Positions 16,519 through 26,610 are shown, counted from the first letter of the stretch. The stretch: 64,000 nt of DNA from Mesorhizobium sp. B2-8-5 (GCF_006440675.2 NZ_CP083951.1:6047501-6111500), one strand, 5' to 3'. Translations and numbers: made by a program. Notes: generated by a model from the sequence alone, not told the origin.

Positions 16519-17856
16519 TCAAGTCTGGAGCGGCGACGGGGGCGATTCTTCGTGCACGAGGCCGGCGGCAGAACCAGATTTTATGGCGAAGGCCAAAGTC
16601 AAGGCCGCGCACACGCCCTCGATGCTGGTGGCGAGCGTCCAGCCCAGAACCAGGCCTTCAAGTCCACCGAGCCTCGCTCCAGCTATCACCAAGCCCAGCT
16701 CCAGCAATCCGCCAAGCGCGAACCAGGGAGATGCCTTGCGCATCCTGTCGCCCAATCGCGCCAGCGTACAGGCATGAAATTTAAGCGCTGTTCCCAGCAG
16801 GCTGAAGCCAAGGAAGCGCAGGCTCGAACCGGCGATTTCAGCATAGGCCGGATTGAAGACCGCAAGGATCCTCTGCGAATAGGTGAAGATGAAAACGGCG
16901 CAGACCAGCGAAAAAAGCAATGACGCCATAACCGATACAAGGATGTCGTGTCTGGATTGTTTCGGGCTCGCTCTCACCACGGGGAACAGGACTGTAGCCA
17001 TGGCCGCGGGAATCAACGAGGCGATGGTGACCAGCATCCATAGGGATACGAAAGCGGCATTGATGGCCGGAGACAGGAGAACGAGCACAACGTAGGGCAT
17101 GATGATGCCGGGAGCCTGCAAGGCCACGTCGAGCACGTAATGGTCGAAGACCTTGCCCCGCAGCGTACGGAGCAGTTGGAAATCGGGAGACCCAACGAGG
17201 CGACGCGCACCGCCCCGGGTCAACAGGTCCACGCCGATGATGGACGCCAGAAGACCGGCCACCCAGCTCAGAAGAAGCGCGGTATGGGAGGTGTAGCCGC
17301 CAACCGCGGCGGTGGCGATCAGCATCAGCTTCAACGTGCAGAACAGCACTTGCCGGATCATCCTGCTGGTGGCGCGCAGGGTGCCCAGGAACGCCTGGTC
17401 GACCAAGATGGCGAGAACGGTCAGACCGCAGCCGAGGACGAACACAACACCCACGAACCAGCCGCCGATCAGCTCGGTAGAGCTGCTGAAACACGCATGC
17501 CCGAAGACGAACAACAGGGCCAGCCCGACCCCCAGTGTCACCCCGACGCACGCTGCCGCGGCCACCAGGCCGCGTTCCTTGCCGGGATTCCGGACGATCT
17601 CGCCCACCAGCATGGTCCCGATTCCTGCCTCGCCGAGCGTGCCGATAAGCCCCATCACGGACAGGAGGGCAGATGTGTAGCCGATCACCTCCGGCGGGAA
17701 CAGCCGCGCTGCAAGCCACCAATAGACAAACCCGAGACCGGCCGCTGCAACCGTTCCGGTTGCCATGGCGCCGGAATTCATCACGAACGCGGCGCTCTTT
17801 CGAAGCTCTCGGCGCACGCGAGCAACGGCCGTCCAGGAGTGGTCTACCGACGTCAT
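16519..17856 (-). CDS. Polysaccharide flippase-like membrane protein
   Basis: This 445-residue protein has about 12 hydrophobic segments, starting with MATGTVAAAGLGFVYWWLAA and including long helices such as VFVLGCGLTVLAILVDQAFL. The N-terminal half carries the charged and small residue pattern of the Wzx/MOP flippase superfamily (EVIGYTSALLSVMGLIGTLG). Its likely role is to move lipid-linked glycan repeats across the inner membrane. It is the last gene of a leftward operon that begins with the GT2 gene near 23809 and lies two bases after the GT4 gene. Confidence 0.75.
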   Translation of the reverse strand: MTSVDHSWTAVARVRRELRKSAAFVMNSGAMATGTVAAAGLGFVYWWLAARLFPPEVIGYTSALLSVMGLIGTLGEAGIGTMLVGEIVRNPGKERGLVAAAACVGVTLGVGLALLFVFGHACFSSSTELIGGWFVGVVFVLGCGLTVLAILVDQAFLGTLRATSRMIRQVLFCTLKLMLIATAAVGGYTSHTALLLSWVAGLLASIIGVDLLTRGGARRLVGSPDFQLLRTLRGKVFDHYVLDVALQAPGIIMPYVVLVLLSPAINAAFVSLWMLVTIASLIPAAMATVLFPVVRASPKQSRHDILVSVMASLLFSLVCAVFIFTYSQRILAVFNPAYAEIAGSSLRFLGFSLLGTALKFHACTLARLGDRMRKASPWFALGGLLELGLVIAGARLGGLEGLVLGWTLATSIEGVCAALTLAFAIKSGSAAGLVHEESPPSPLQT

Positions 17857-17858
17857 TG

Positions 17859-19121
17859 CTATCCCGAACCTTGCTGTGCCGGCACCGCGGATCTTCCGGG
17901 GGCTGGGCGCAGGACGTCCCGGTACACCTGCTCGATCCGGTTCACGACCACTCCGGCCTTGAGGCGCTCGATCCGGGCGAGGCCTGTCGCCTCCAGGCGG
18001 GCGAGCAAGGCGCGGTCCTCGATAAGTGTCTGCATTGCGCTGGCGAGGGCGCGCGCGTCACCGCTCGGCACGAGAAGGCCTGTTTCGCCATGATCGACGA
18101 TATCCGGCATGCCGCCGATGTCGGTTGCAACAACTGCCTTTCCGGACGCCATCGCTTCCATGATCACTGTCGCGCAGGCTTCTGGCCCCACCGACGGCAG
18201 CACGCCGAACAGTGAGCGCCGCCACGCATGCATGATGGCGGAATGCGGCCACATGCTGAAGACTCGAACGTTCGGCGGAAATTTGGTTGGCGTATCGGCG
18301 ACCTGGCGCCCGATCAGGACAAGTTGTGGCGCCCGCTCCAGACTGGCATAGGCCTGCAGGAGAACGTCAATGCCCTTGAGGCGCGTCAAGTCACCGACGA
18401 ACAGGATGAATCCATCCCCGGGAAGCTCCCGCAGGCAGGCATCTTCTGGGCCAAGCACCCCGACATCGTCGGGCACGAAGTTGGGGATAACGTCGTAAGG
18501 GGCGTGGCCTTGGGTGAGTCCGTTGTGACGGGCCACCGCGTGGCTCACCGCGATAAAGCGGTCCACCACGCGCCGAGCGGCGAAGCTCGACGCCCAATTA
18601 CCCAAGGTGGTCACAGCTGCCTTCACCGCTCCGTAATGCCCAGTGGCACAAGGCAGGCACTTGGCCGCCGCGGGGCCACTGCAGAGCTGGGCGCCCAAGT
18701 GCATGAAGTTCTTCTTCGCGCAGACAAGGCCGTAATCATGGAACGTAACCACGAGGCGTGCCCCACTCAGACCTTTGAGCGGCAGGAAGGACGCGTAAAT
18801 CCAGTTGTGGGCGTGAACGATGTCCGGCTCCTCCTGGGCTACCAGCCGCTTCAGGGCAAGCACCAGTTCGGGATCCGGGAAGGGCGGCGCATGGCGGCGC
18901 TCGGGATCGGCGTGAAGGCCCGACAGACGCTGGAGCGTGCCGCGCAGGCGATGCACGCGGACCGCGCCGTCAAGCTCAGTTTCGGGCGATCCGGGATGCA
19001 TCGAGGTCCCGACGCTGACATGATGGCCCCGCCGCGCCAGCGCCGCGCCCAGATTGCGGACGTGCCGCTCCTCTCCCCCGATTACCGGAGGATAGAATTG
19101 CGATAGCAGCAGGATGCGCAT
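17859..19121 (-). CDS. Glycosyltransferase family 4
   Basis: This 420-residue GT-B enzyme is predicted to transfer a sugar from a nucleotide donor to the growing glycan at the cytoplasmic membrane face. The N-terminal Rossmann domain has the acceptor-side loop YPPVIGGEERHVRNLGAAL. The C-terminal donor domain has FVGDLTRLKGIDVLLQAY and the EX7E motif in GPEACATVIMEAMASGKAVV. Cysteine residues near CSGPAAAKCLPC are unusual for the family but also occur in some GT4 enzymes as a small zinc-type knuckle. The gene sits 15 bases after the DUF1616-like gene. Sugar specificity cannot be read. Confidence 0.85.
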   Translation of the reverse strand: MRILLLSQFYPPVIGGEERHVRNLGAALARRGHHVSVGTSMHPGSPETELDGAVRVHRLRGTLQRLSGLHADPERRHAPPFPDPELVLALKRLVAQEEPDIVHAHNWIYASFLPLKGLSGARLVVTFHDYGLVCAKKNFMHLGAQLCSGPAAAKCLPCATGHYGAVKAAVTTLGNWASSFAARRVVDRFIAVSHAVARHNGLTQGHAPYDVIPNFVPDDVGVLGPEDACLRELPGDGFILFVGDLTRLKGIDVLLQAYASLERAPQLVLIGRQVADTPTKFPPNVRVFSMWPHSAIMHAWRRSLFGVLPSVGPEACATVIMEAMASGKAVVATDIGGMPDIVDHGETGLLVPSGDARALASAMQTLIEDRALLARLEATGLARIERLKAGVVVNRIEQVYRDVLRPAPGRSAVPAQQGSG

Positions 19122-19136
19122 GATCGAGCCTTCATT

Positions 19137-19895
19137 TCAGAAGCGCGGCACTAGCGTCGAAACGCTGCGATACAGCCGGTTGTCTTGCGGTCGATAGAGC
19201 CGGGCTTCGGCCCTCTGGCGGATTGCTGCGGCGGGCACTGGGATTTCTCGCGCCCAAGTATCGCCCGGCGCGACGGCGACCGATCGGAAAACGGCGAACG
19301 GTTGCCCATCAAGGGTGATTTCCACGTCGAACCGCTGAGTTTGGGTCTCGGCGCTCCTGATGCCAACCGTGATCCGGTCGCGCTCGCCACTGGCTGATGG
19401 CAACAACCAGAACTCGGTGTATTTGAATTCCCGGTGGGCCGCTTCGTCTCTGACGGCAAACGCATAGGCCCCGGTCGCCACAAGCACCGCCAGCATGAGC
19501 ACGGCCCCCTGCCAAACCCGGACCCGCGCCAGAGCCGGCCAAGCTGGCAGATCGGGAGTGTCGCGGCGGACGGCGGCCACCAGTGCAGCGGCGGCCGTCA
19601 CGATCCAAAACCACAGCGCCCAGCCGAGCGGCGTCAGGAAGCCTGCGGCGTTCAGTGCAAAGCCTCCAACGATGCCGACGGCGAGGCTTGCTCCGACCGC
19701 GTAGACGATGTGTTGCAACGCGGAGGTCGTACTGACGCCGATGGCCCGCAACACCGTGTGGCCCGGGACGAGGAACACCACGGGTGCGCCCAGGGCAACT
19801 CGGAGGAGCGCGCTGTCGCTGAAAGCAACGGCCGCCACCGCGGCCCCCGCCCAAAGGTATGCGGCCAGAAGGTCCCGCTTGCTAATGGTTCTCAT
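19137..19895 (-). CDS. DUF1616-like membrane protein
   Basis: This 252-residue protein has four to five hydrophobic segments in the first 150 residues, including the pattern APVVFLVPGHTVLRAIG seen in DUF1616 proteins. A periplasmic beta-rich tail follows (about 160-252, RITVGIRSAETQTQRFDVEI). DUF1616 proteins occur in glycan and S-layer clusters of bacteria and archaea without an assigned reaction. The gene overlaps the preceding membrane-protein gene by 14 bases, so the two are translationally coupled. A role together with that protein in assembly of the glycan is inference. Confidence 0.6.
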   Translation of the reverse strand: MRTISKRDLLAAYLWAGAAVAAVAFSDSALLRVALGAPVVFLVPGHTVLRAIGVSTTSALQHIVYAVGASLAVGIVGGFALNAAGFLTPLGWALWFWIVTAAAALVAAVRRDTPDLPAWPALARVRVWQGAVLMLAVLVATGAYAFAVRDEAAHREFKYTEFWLLPSASGERDRITVGIRSAETQTQRFDVEITLDGQPFAVFRSVAVAPGDTWAREIPVPAAAIRQRAEARLYRPQDNRLYRSVSTLVPRF

Positions 19896-21861
19896 GCAAT
19901 TCCCTCACGTCGTAGATGACGATCCACCCATTGTCGTAGATGCGGGTGACGCCCTTGACGTCATTGAACTTAAGGAGCGCTGCACCCGAGAGCGGCGTTC
20001 CCTGCCGCCGTTGCCACGGCTGAAAGTAAAAGCCGAGCACTGGCGGAGCCGTGCTCAGGCGCCGGTCAACCAGCAGGAAATCGATGTTGCTTTCCGCCAA
20101 AGCCCAAAACTCCCCTGGCCCCAATGTCTCGCCTTCGAATATGCTCGCGGAATCGATGCCTTCTCTGATCTTGACCCTGACGTCCTGCCGGCCGTAGCTC
20201 GCAAGCAGAATGCTATTGATGCGGTCGGAGATGAAGCGGTTGCCGGCACCGAGCCATTCCTTGGCCCAGCGTGCCGTTTCGATCCCCATGGGCTCGATTG
20301 ATTCCTGATCGGCCGCCACTCTATAGCGCCCATCGATCGGATTGATCGTGGAGCTCGCGACGCCGCCCAGGACGATGACCGCCAGAGCACCGGCGGGCGC
20401 GATGCGGCGCCACCCGCGCGGCGCGCGGCCCTGCCAGAAGTGGACGATGCTCACCGCGACGACCAGCCCAACGCCGATGAACACGAACGTTCCCATGCGG
20501 TTGCCGATTTCCCATCCGGTGGCGGTCAGTCGGAAGGCCACAGAGATCGGGAGCCCGAAGGCCAGCAAGGTGAGGAGCAGGAGGCGGCTGTCACGCCAGC
20601 GGCATTTGAGAATGTCCCGGATCGGAAGCCAACCCGGCCGCGCACCACCGAGCGCTGCGATGGCGAGTGACCGAAAGAATCCCGTTGACAGTCCGAGTGC
20701 CAGCAGCAGGAGCGCCAGCAAGGTGGTCAGTTGCAGGTAGAAGGCCTTGGCCGGCGCTTGAAGATGTTCCGACGCCGGGGTGGCGGTGCCAAGGATCATG
20801 CTAAGCAATGACTGGAAGCCGGCCCCGATCACCGGACCGAGATAGCCTGCGAGAGGGATGCCACGGAACTGCATCCACAGGAGCGGCAGGGCTATGGCCA
20901 GGATCGCCGTGAGACCCACGCCGATCCTGGCCTCAATCCGCATGGGATCGTGACGGCGCAAAGCTTCGAGACCCGCCAGCGCTCCGAAATAGATGGCGGC
21001 GAAGGCGGCCGAGACGTGATGTGTGACCGCGAGGCTTGCCAGCAGCAAGGCTATCAGCCCCAGCGACTTGAGCCTCAGTCTCCCGACGAGATCCTTGGAC
21101 GCCGCTTCGACCGCGAAAGCCAGCACACACAGCACGATGCCGAGGCTCTGGTAGGAGAAACTTGAGTCGAACAGGAAGAAGGTTGAGCAGCCCATGTAGG
21201 CCAGACAGGCGATAGCCGCGATACGCGGCGATCCGACGATGCTTTCGAGGAACAGAAACAGGGCACCGATGAACGTGCCCTTGAGGATGGCCAATAGGAG
21301 CATTCCCGCCACTAACAAGGGCAGTCCCGTCAGATCGACGATCGCCGTCGTCACGATTTCCAGGGCGGGATACGTTGGCCCGATCGGGAAAAGCGGGTTG
21401 GGCAGAAACAGCCGGCGAGCAGTGATGAGATCTTCGGCTGCGATCCAATGCAAGAACTCGTCGTAACCGCTGAAGCTCGTCGGGGAATAGACCTTCTTGC
21501 AATAGAACAGAGCTTCGACAAGCAGGAACAGGAGGAACAGGCGCTCACCTCGGGCTGTCGTCGGCCAAGCGATGCGGAGGCTGATCGGAACGACCAGGAG
21601 GACCATACCGGACCAAAAGAGCGCGGGCGCCACGTCATAGGCCCGGCGCCCGGCTGCGTGCCCGGCCACGACCAGGAGCAGAGCCGTGGCGACGGTCAGG
21701 CACAGTATCGCGATCCAACCGTATTTGGCCTGTTGCGGCGGGGCATCGGCGCTGCCGCCGTGAAGATCGGGACCGATAACGGCCGATAAAAGCCGTATCC
21801 CGGCCTGGAGTGGTTTGATCCTGGTTCCCGCGGTGAAATGAGCCTGCGTCATCAGCATCAT
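19882..21861 (-). CDS. Large polytopic membrane protein, GT-C or polymerase type
   Basis: The protein (659 residues) has about 13 transmembrane helices followed by a soluble tail (about 530-659) that ends GVTRIYDNGWIVIYDVRELH. The first long periplasmic loop has SFSGYDEFLHWIAAEDLI, an acidic pair like those in GT-C glycosyltransferases, and a second loop has AVTHHVSAAF. It could be a polymerase (Wzy role) or a polyprenyl-phosphate-sugar-dependent glycosyltransferase; the sequence does not decide. It overlaps the upstream GT4 gene by four bases (ATGA) and the downstream DUF1616-like gene by 14 bases, so it belongs to the same unit. Confidence 0.65.
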   Translation of the reverse strand: MMLMTQAHFTAGTRIKPLQAGIRLLSAVIGPDLHGGSADAPPQQAKYGWIAILCLTVATALLLVVAGHAAGRRAYDVAPALFWSGMVLLVVPISLRIAWPTTARGERLFLLFLLVEALFYCKKVYSPTSFSGYDEFLHWIAAEDLITARRLFLPNPLFPIGPTYPALEIVTTAIVDLTGLPLLVAGMLLLAILKGTFIGALFLFLESIVGSPRIAAIACLAYMGCSTFFLFDSSFSYQSLGIVLCVLAFAVEAASKDLVGRLRLKSLGLIALLLASLAVTHHVSAAFAAIYFGALAGLEALRRHDPMRIEARIGVGLTAILAIALPLLWMQFRGIPLAGYLGPVIGAGFQSLLSMILGTATPASEHLQAPAKAFYLQLTTLLALLLLALGLSTGFFRSLAIAALGGARPGWLPIRDILKCRWRDSRLLLLTLLAFGLPISVAFRLTATGWEIGNRMGTFVFIGVGLVVAVSIVHFWQGRAPRGWRRIAPAGALAVIVLGGVASSTINPIDGRYRVAADQESIEPMGIETARWAKEWLGAGNRFISDRINSILLASYGRQDVRVKIREGIDSASIFEGETLGPGEFWALAESNIDFLLVDRRLSTAPPVLGFYFQPWQRRQGTPLSGAALLKFNDVKGVTRIYDNGWIVIYDVRELHENH

Positions 21862-23003
21862 ACCCTCGTCGCGGGAGGCCAGGATGTCATGCCGCCAGGG
21901 GCCGAGCGAACCGTGGATCGGCTGCTCAGGACATCACAATAAACGTCGCTCAGTGCTTGCGCGCAGGCATCCCAGTCGGGCAGCGCCAAATCCGGGATCT
22001 CCCGATGGGCCTCCAGTTCCTCGGCCATGGCGGCGGCCAGCTCTCGCGGATCGGCGTTGCGCGGAATCGCCCGGCACAGGCCATTGGCGGCCAGCTCCCG
22101 CAGACCGGACGTGTCGCTGACGAGGACCGGACGGCGCAGCGACAGGGCTTCCATCACGGCCACCGGATGGGCTTCGTATTCGCTGAACAGCACGAACAGC
22201 GCGGCACTCGCCAGTAGATCTGCCATTTCCTGCCGCTCCGAGGCGCGGATACCAGCAATTGTGACCCGCCTCTCGAGGCCGAGCGTCGCGACGAGGCGCC
22301 GCAATTCTCCCTCGTACGGGCCAGTACCGACGATGTGCAGTCGCACGTCCGGTACCCGGCGGATCAGTTCGGGCAAGGCTGCGATCGCCCGGTGATGGCC
22401 CTTATAGCGCTCCAGCCTGCCGCCCGAGACGATCAGGTGCGGATCGACCTTGACGCCGGGGCTCGGAGCCGGCATCGCGGCGCCGTTCGGGATGACGACA
22501 AACCGCTCCCGCGGCACGCCCATCCTCCGGCTGAAGAAGTCGGCTTCGAATTCGGAGACGCCGATCAGCCGCGCGGCCCGGGCTACCAGCGGCCGGAGCA
22601 GCATATGCTGGGTGCTGCGTATGGCGTTGCGCAGCCGGGAGGAATGCCCGCCGCTGTGGAAGGTCAGGACGAACGGCAGCTGCCCGCGGACGGCCGCGAG
22701 CAGTCCGATCGGGACCACGAAAGTGCTATAACCCTGGAAGTGGATCAGGTCCCAAGCCCCGCGCCGGATCGCGGTATAAATGCCGGGTGCCACATAGAGG
22801 TCCAGTTCCCTTGGCCAGGCCGGCACGCGCCGTACACGCATGCCGCGCACCTCCTCCTCAACCGGCAGCTCCCCCGAGGGATCGGTAGTGAGCACGTCGA
22901 CCGCGTGGCCACGCGCTGCCAAGCGGGGACCGACTTCCTGGATGTGAGTTTCAGTGCCGCCCATGAAGGGGTAGCAGCGAGCGGCAACCATCAGGATTCG
23001 CAT
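21858..23003 (-). CDS. Glycosyltransferase family 4
   Basis: This is a 381-residue GT-B enzyme. The N-terminal domain has CYPFMGGTETHIQEVGPRLA. The donor domain has VSGGRLERYKGHHRAIAALP and the EX7E motif in SEYEAHPVAVMEALSLRRPV. It should add one sugar to the lipid-linked repeat unit. The start ATG follows the GT2 gene by five bases, and the stop overlaps the start of the large membrane protein. Donor and linkage are unknown. Confidence 0.88.
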   Translation of the reverse strand: MRILMVAARCYPFMGGTETHIQEVGPRLAARGHAVDVLTTDPSGELPVEEEVRGMRVRRVPAWPRELDLYVAPGIYTAIRRGAWDLIHFQGYSTFVVPIGLLAAVRGQLPFVLTFHSGGHSSRLRNAIRSTQHMLLRPLVARAARLIGVSEFEADFFSRRMGVPRERFVVIPNGAAMPAPSPGVKVDPHLIVSGGRLERYKGHHRAIAALPELIRRVPDVRLHIVGTGPYEGELRRLVATLGLERRVTIAGIRASERQEMADLLASAALFVLFSEYEAHPVAVMEALSLRRPVLVSDTSGLRELAANGLCRAIPRNADPRELAAAMAEELEAHREIPDLALPDWDACAQALSDVYCDVLSSRSTVRSAPGGMTSWPPATRV

Positions 23004-23008
23004 CAGGC

Positions 23009-23809
23009 TTACCCGCCATCATCACAGGCTGTCGCGCCCCGCCCGTGTTGTTGGTACACCCACTCACGCAAGATGGTCTTGAGGACGCGCCAGCCGTCTG
23101 GGATGGCGCGCAGATGGCTCACACCGCTGATGCGCGGAGCCTCGAAACTCGCCACCTCGACGATATTGAGGTGGTTCTTCAAGGCCCGCACGTTGATGAG
23201 GGTCTCGATCTCGAACCCGTCGCAGTCGCAATTGAGCGTGCTGACGTGCTTGGTCCAGAAGGCGATGTATCCGTAGCATAGATCGGAGAACCAACCGCCA
23301 TAGAGGAGCCGCACGAACAGGGTCAGCCCCCTGTTGCCGAACATCCGGAACAGCGACATGTCGTCGGTGCCGGCGCCCTGGATAAAGCGTGAACCCTTGA
23401 CGAGATCCGCGCCGGCCATCAGCGCACTGACAAAGACGATCGCCTCCTCCGGGACCATGGAGCCGTCAGCGTCCAGCATGACGATGATGTCGCCTGTGGC
23501 GGCCCGGAATCCGGCCTGCAGTGCGGCGCCCTTGCCCCGCCGGGGCTCCATGACAACCTTCACGTCCTCGCGTAGGCGGCGCGCGACCGCGACGGTGTCG
23601 TCGGTCGAACGGCCATCCACGATGATGATCTCGTGCGCCCAGTTGGGGATGCGCGGCAGAAGCCAAGGGAGGTTCTCGGCCTCGTTGAGCGTCGGCACGA
23701 TGAAGCTTACTCGGGGCAGAGCCAGCGATTGCCGCAGCCCGAACTTAATTGGGTCAGGCGGCGATACGGCACTGACGGGGGTGAGTACACTGGAGAGACC
23801 GGCATTCAT
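23009..23809 (-). CDS. Glycosyltransferase family 2
   Basis: This GT-A enzyme (about 266 residues) resembles dolichyl-phosphate-mannose-synthase-like and polyprenyl-phosphate glycosyltransferases. Motifs are SFIVPTLNEAENLPWLLPRI, EIIIVDGRSTDDTVAVA, MEPRRGKGAALQAGFRAATG and the DxD-type IIVMLDADGS. The C-terminal part lacks the pair of membrane helices found in some relatives. The frame opens at a GTG (23929), but the added 40 residues are Arg/Pro-rich, so the ATG at 23809 is preferred. It is the first gene of the leftward operon and may start the repeat unit or make a lipid-phosphate sugar donor. Confidence 0.85.
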   Translation of the reverse strand: MNAGLSSVLTPVSAVSPPDPIKFGLRQSLALPRVSFIVPTLNEAENLPWLLPRIPNWAHEIIIVDGRSTDDTVAVARRLREDVKVVMEPRRGKGAALQAGFRAATGDIIVMLDADGSMVPEEAIVFVSALMAGADLVKGSRFIQGAGTDDMSLFRMFGNRGLTLFVRLLYGGWFSDLCYGYIAFWTKHVSTLNCDCDGFEIETLINVRALKNHLNIVEVASFEAPRISGVSHLRAIPDGWRVLKTILREWVYQQHGRGATACDDGG

Positions 23810-23929
23810 GGCAGCGCTGCACGGTCGAGCGATGGGCCGCAGGGGGCGGGCTGGAAACGCGCCAAGACTGCCGACAGGCGCCCGGCGCGATGATGGGCCG
23901 AAGGATAGGTTCCGGAAAGGAACCGACAC

Positions 23930-24432
23930 AGAATTGCAGCCACGCCCCCGGGTGCAACTGTTCTAATCATACGCAGACTCCCAGACATGCTGAAAAGATC
24001 AGATGAAACAAGAACGTGAGTTAAGTGAGCATTGCTGATGGGACCCCGCAATGGAAGCTCCAATAGATGGTTAGAAAGCACCATAGGTGATTAGCTCTTT
24101 GTGGTTATCCCTTCAGGTTAGCTCGGGGCCAAGCAACCAAGGCAGATGGCACGGTGGCGGCACGATCACCTTCACCAGTTGCGTCGTCAGCGCTGCCAGA
24201 CGTGAGGAACCGACAGCAGCGCGATGCCTTCACGCCAGCGAGGACAATCATCGACCTGCGGCCGGGATCCCGGGCGACAGGCTCTCCGAGCAAGCAGTGT
24301 AGAATGCGGCGAACATCGCCGGCGCGATGAACCTCGCGCGCAACGCCGACATTGCCATTGGCCAGAACTGCGAGGCTCCGCATGTGGGCTCGCTTCTTCA
24401 TTCGGCCGTGATTTCCGGGCTACCCCTTAATC
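23930..24432. other. Gap between two leftward glycan genes
   Basis: No convincing gene is seen. The region probably carries the promoter of the leftward operon. Short open frames on both strands between 24105 and 24430 show no family resemblance. Confidence 0.35.
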
Positions 24433-26052
24433 TTACGCGCGAGAAGGGTCGAGGCCGCCCGGCCCTTCGCGGGCGGCGTCGTGGGCCCGATCAACTGGCC
24501 ACGCCAACTGTCCCGGACGAGAGAGGGGCCACCCATGCGACGTTGAGGCCGGCACCTCGGGTGCTAGCGGCCGATACGAGGTCGTGACCTGGCGCAAACC
24601 ACGGACATGACCGAACAGGTCGATCACCTCCAGGCCAGACCGGCGGTTGTAGGTGTGACACCCGAACGCTTCGGACCAAATGCCACCGACCGGGGTCTGG
24701 GCAAACGCCGACGCGCCGAGCGCATCGATCCGGCAGAACGTCACCGCGCCGCCATAGCTGCGAGCGCAGTCCTGGACCGGGCGTAGCAGGCGTCCGCCGT
24801 GTTGGATGACAGCGCCTGCGGGGCGGCTGAGCGCAGCATCGAGCAGGACGGGGTTTGCGGCATGGGGCGTCCAAGGCCCCGTCAGGCTCTCGCCATGGTA
24901 GAGGCTGAGGACATCCCAGGACGTGGACCTCCACAGCCTTGGGCTGACGAAAAACCAAAAGCCGCCCTCATGGCGCAGCGGCGTGGTGTCGTAGCCCTCA
25001 ATGCCTTCCAGGAGGCAGGCCTCCCGCTTCCACCGGTACGGGAATTCGACTGCCCTGTAGAGACTGACATTCCTTGCCGCCCCCGATTCGGGGATCATCC
25101 AGACCTGCCCGTCCTGCTCGAACACGAACGGGTATGAGAGGTGGTGCGGCTCCTCCAAGACGATCTGAGGTGCGCCGGCGGTCCCGCTCCGGTCAGCTGT
25201 CACGACAGCAATGCACCCCCGGTTCTTTGAATAGAGGTACTGTTCGACGAAGATGAAATCCTGCCCCAGATACCGGAACGGGAACGGGTCGGCAAGGAAG
25301 CTGCCGGTGTCTCCGGTGAGCACGTTGAAAGCTGCTTCGCCTTTGTCGAGCAGACTCGCCGCCTGGTCGAAGCGCCAGCCGATCCCCCACGATCTGCCGC
25401 CTCTCGCCAACCTGTCCAAGAACGCGATTGCCTTCGATGCCGCCGTGCCAGTCTCCCATGCAATGGCCGAAAGCGCGCCGAGCGAAGGCGCGGCCGTCGG
25501 CGGACCGGGGACACCGGACGGAGCTGAACTGGTTTCCTCGCGCAAGGCTTTTAGAATCAGCGCCACAGCGCAGGAGATGACGCTGTCGAGACCCGCTGCG
25601 AACACTTTACGGTCCACACTGGCCGGACGCGCCATCCACGGCTGCGACGGGCGCGCCGTATCGTAGAGGTCGACGACAAGGTCCTGATCATTCGCCAAGG
25701 CCGTCATGACTCCGATCTCGCTCGGTAGCCCGTTGAAGAGTGGAGTGAGCACGCGTCGTCCCGACGGGAGCGGCTCTTCGCCGCTCAAATTGATCACCAC
25801 ATCCACTTGGTCGGCCGGCGGCGGCGGCAGGGATCGCAGCTCCGCCTCGACGGAGCCGGTGACACCGTTGACACGGTAACCATAGAGTAGTCGTTCGAGT
25901 TCGATCAACAGGCGGAAGATCAACGGCAGCGGGCGGCAGCCAGCCGCGAAAGCGCAGGAGACATCGTTGCCGGGCACTTCGGCAAGCGCCTCTGCCAGCC
26001 ACAGATGCCAGCGCAGCAGCCGCGACGGATCGAGACTCAAGCAAATGCGCAT
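24433..26052 (-). CDS. Glucosamine inositolphosphorylceramide transferase-like propeller protein
   Basis: This protein has about 539 residues. The C-terminal half is a five-bladed propeller of the GINT1 N-terminal type, related in fold to GH43 enzymes (FLADPFPFRYLGQDFIFVEQ, PQIVLEEPHHLSYPFVFEQD, GQVWMIPESGAARNVSLYRA). The N-terminal part begins MRICLSLDPSRLLRWHLWLA and resembles formyltransferase-like partners seen in bacterial relatives. In plants GINT1 adds glucosamine to a sphingolipid; bacterial members occur in glycan clusters without a proven reaction. The frame opens at 26100, but the ATG at 26052 matches the usual start. Role: probably modification or transfer of a sugar in this exopolysaccharide pathway. 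Confidence 0.7.
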   Translation of the reverse strand: MRICLSLDPSRLLRWHLWLAEALAEVPGNDVSCAFAAGCRPLPLIFRLLIELERLLYGYRVNGVTGSVEAELRSLPPPPADQVDVVINLSGEEPLPSGRRVLTPLFNGLPSEIGVMTALANDQDLVVDLYDTARPSQPWMARPASVDRKVFAAGLDSVISCAVALILKALREETSSAPSGVPGPPTAAPSLGALSAIAWETGTAASKAIAFLDRLARGGRSWGIGWRFDQAASLLDKGEAAFNVLTGDTGSFLADPFPFRYLGQDFIFVEQYLYSKNRGCIAVVTADRSGTAGAPQIVLEEPHHLSYPFVFEQDGQVWMIPESGAARNVSLYRAVEFPYRWKREACLLEGIEGYDTTPLRHEGGFWFFVSPRLWRSTSWDVLSLYHGESLTGPWTPHAANPVLLDAALSRPAGAVIQHGGRLLRPVQDCARSYGGAVTFCRIDALGASAFAQTPVGGIWSEAFGCHTYNRRSGLEVIDLFGHVRGLRQVTTSYRPLAPEVPASTSHGWPLSRPGQLAWPVDRAHDAAREGPGGLDPSRA

Positions 26053-26208
26053 TGTTGTTCTCACGACGAATTTCAAGCAGACGACAGCTTTGACGAGCAC
26101 CCGCAGCCAGGCACCACTATGCCCGATCGATGCGGGGCTGTGCGAGGCCAGAGGAGGTAATCCTTAGGGGCCGTTGCACTCGGCGCCCGGCGAGAGCCAC
26201 ATGCAGGG

Positions 26209-26610
26209 ATGATGGCTGGCTGGCAACGGGCGAAATACTGGCTGCGCAATGCTTCCGGAACGAACTTCACGTTGGACGGCAAGCCGTTCTTCGTGACCGG
26301 CGTAAACAACCACTATCTGACCTACGGATCGCAGGACGAGGTCACCCGCGTTCTCGATGACGCGGTAGCGATGGGCGCCAATGTGGTCCGCATCTTCCTC
26401 CAGCCGGTGATCGGGTCGCTCGATGGAGGCGTCGCTACGATCTGGGATTGGCGGCTTGAAGGCGATGCCAGCGTCGTGATCTGTGCCGACCACACTCGAT
26501 CGTTCGGACGATTTGAACGACGACGCCGCGGCGGTGCGCCGCCGGACCATCGCCCGGTTTATCGAAGAGTTTGGGAACACATTGGCAGCTCAAGTCGGGA
26601 GAATTCCTAA
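26209..26610 (+). pseudogene. Truncated GH5-type glycoside hydrolase
   Basis: The first 85 residues are a typical start of a GH5 mannanase-like domain: NFTLDGKPFFVTGVNNHYLT, then DEVTRVLDDAVAMGANVVRI. After WDWRLEGDAS the frame stops looking like the family, and another frame (about 26483-26600) encodes the protein-like RRRTIARFIEEFGNTLAAQ. The catalytic Glu residues are missing, so the gene looks like a deletion product. It lies directly before the GT2 gene at 26611. Confidence 0.6.
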
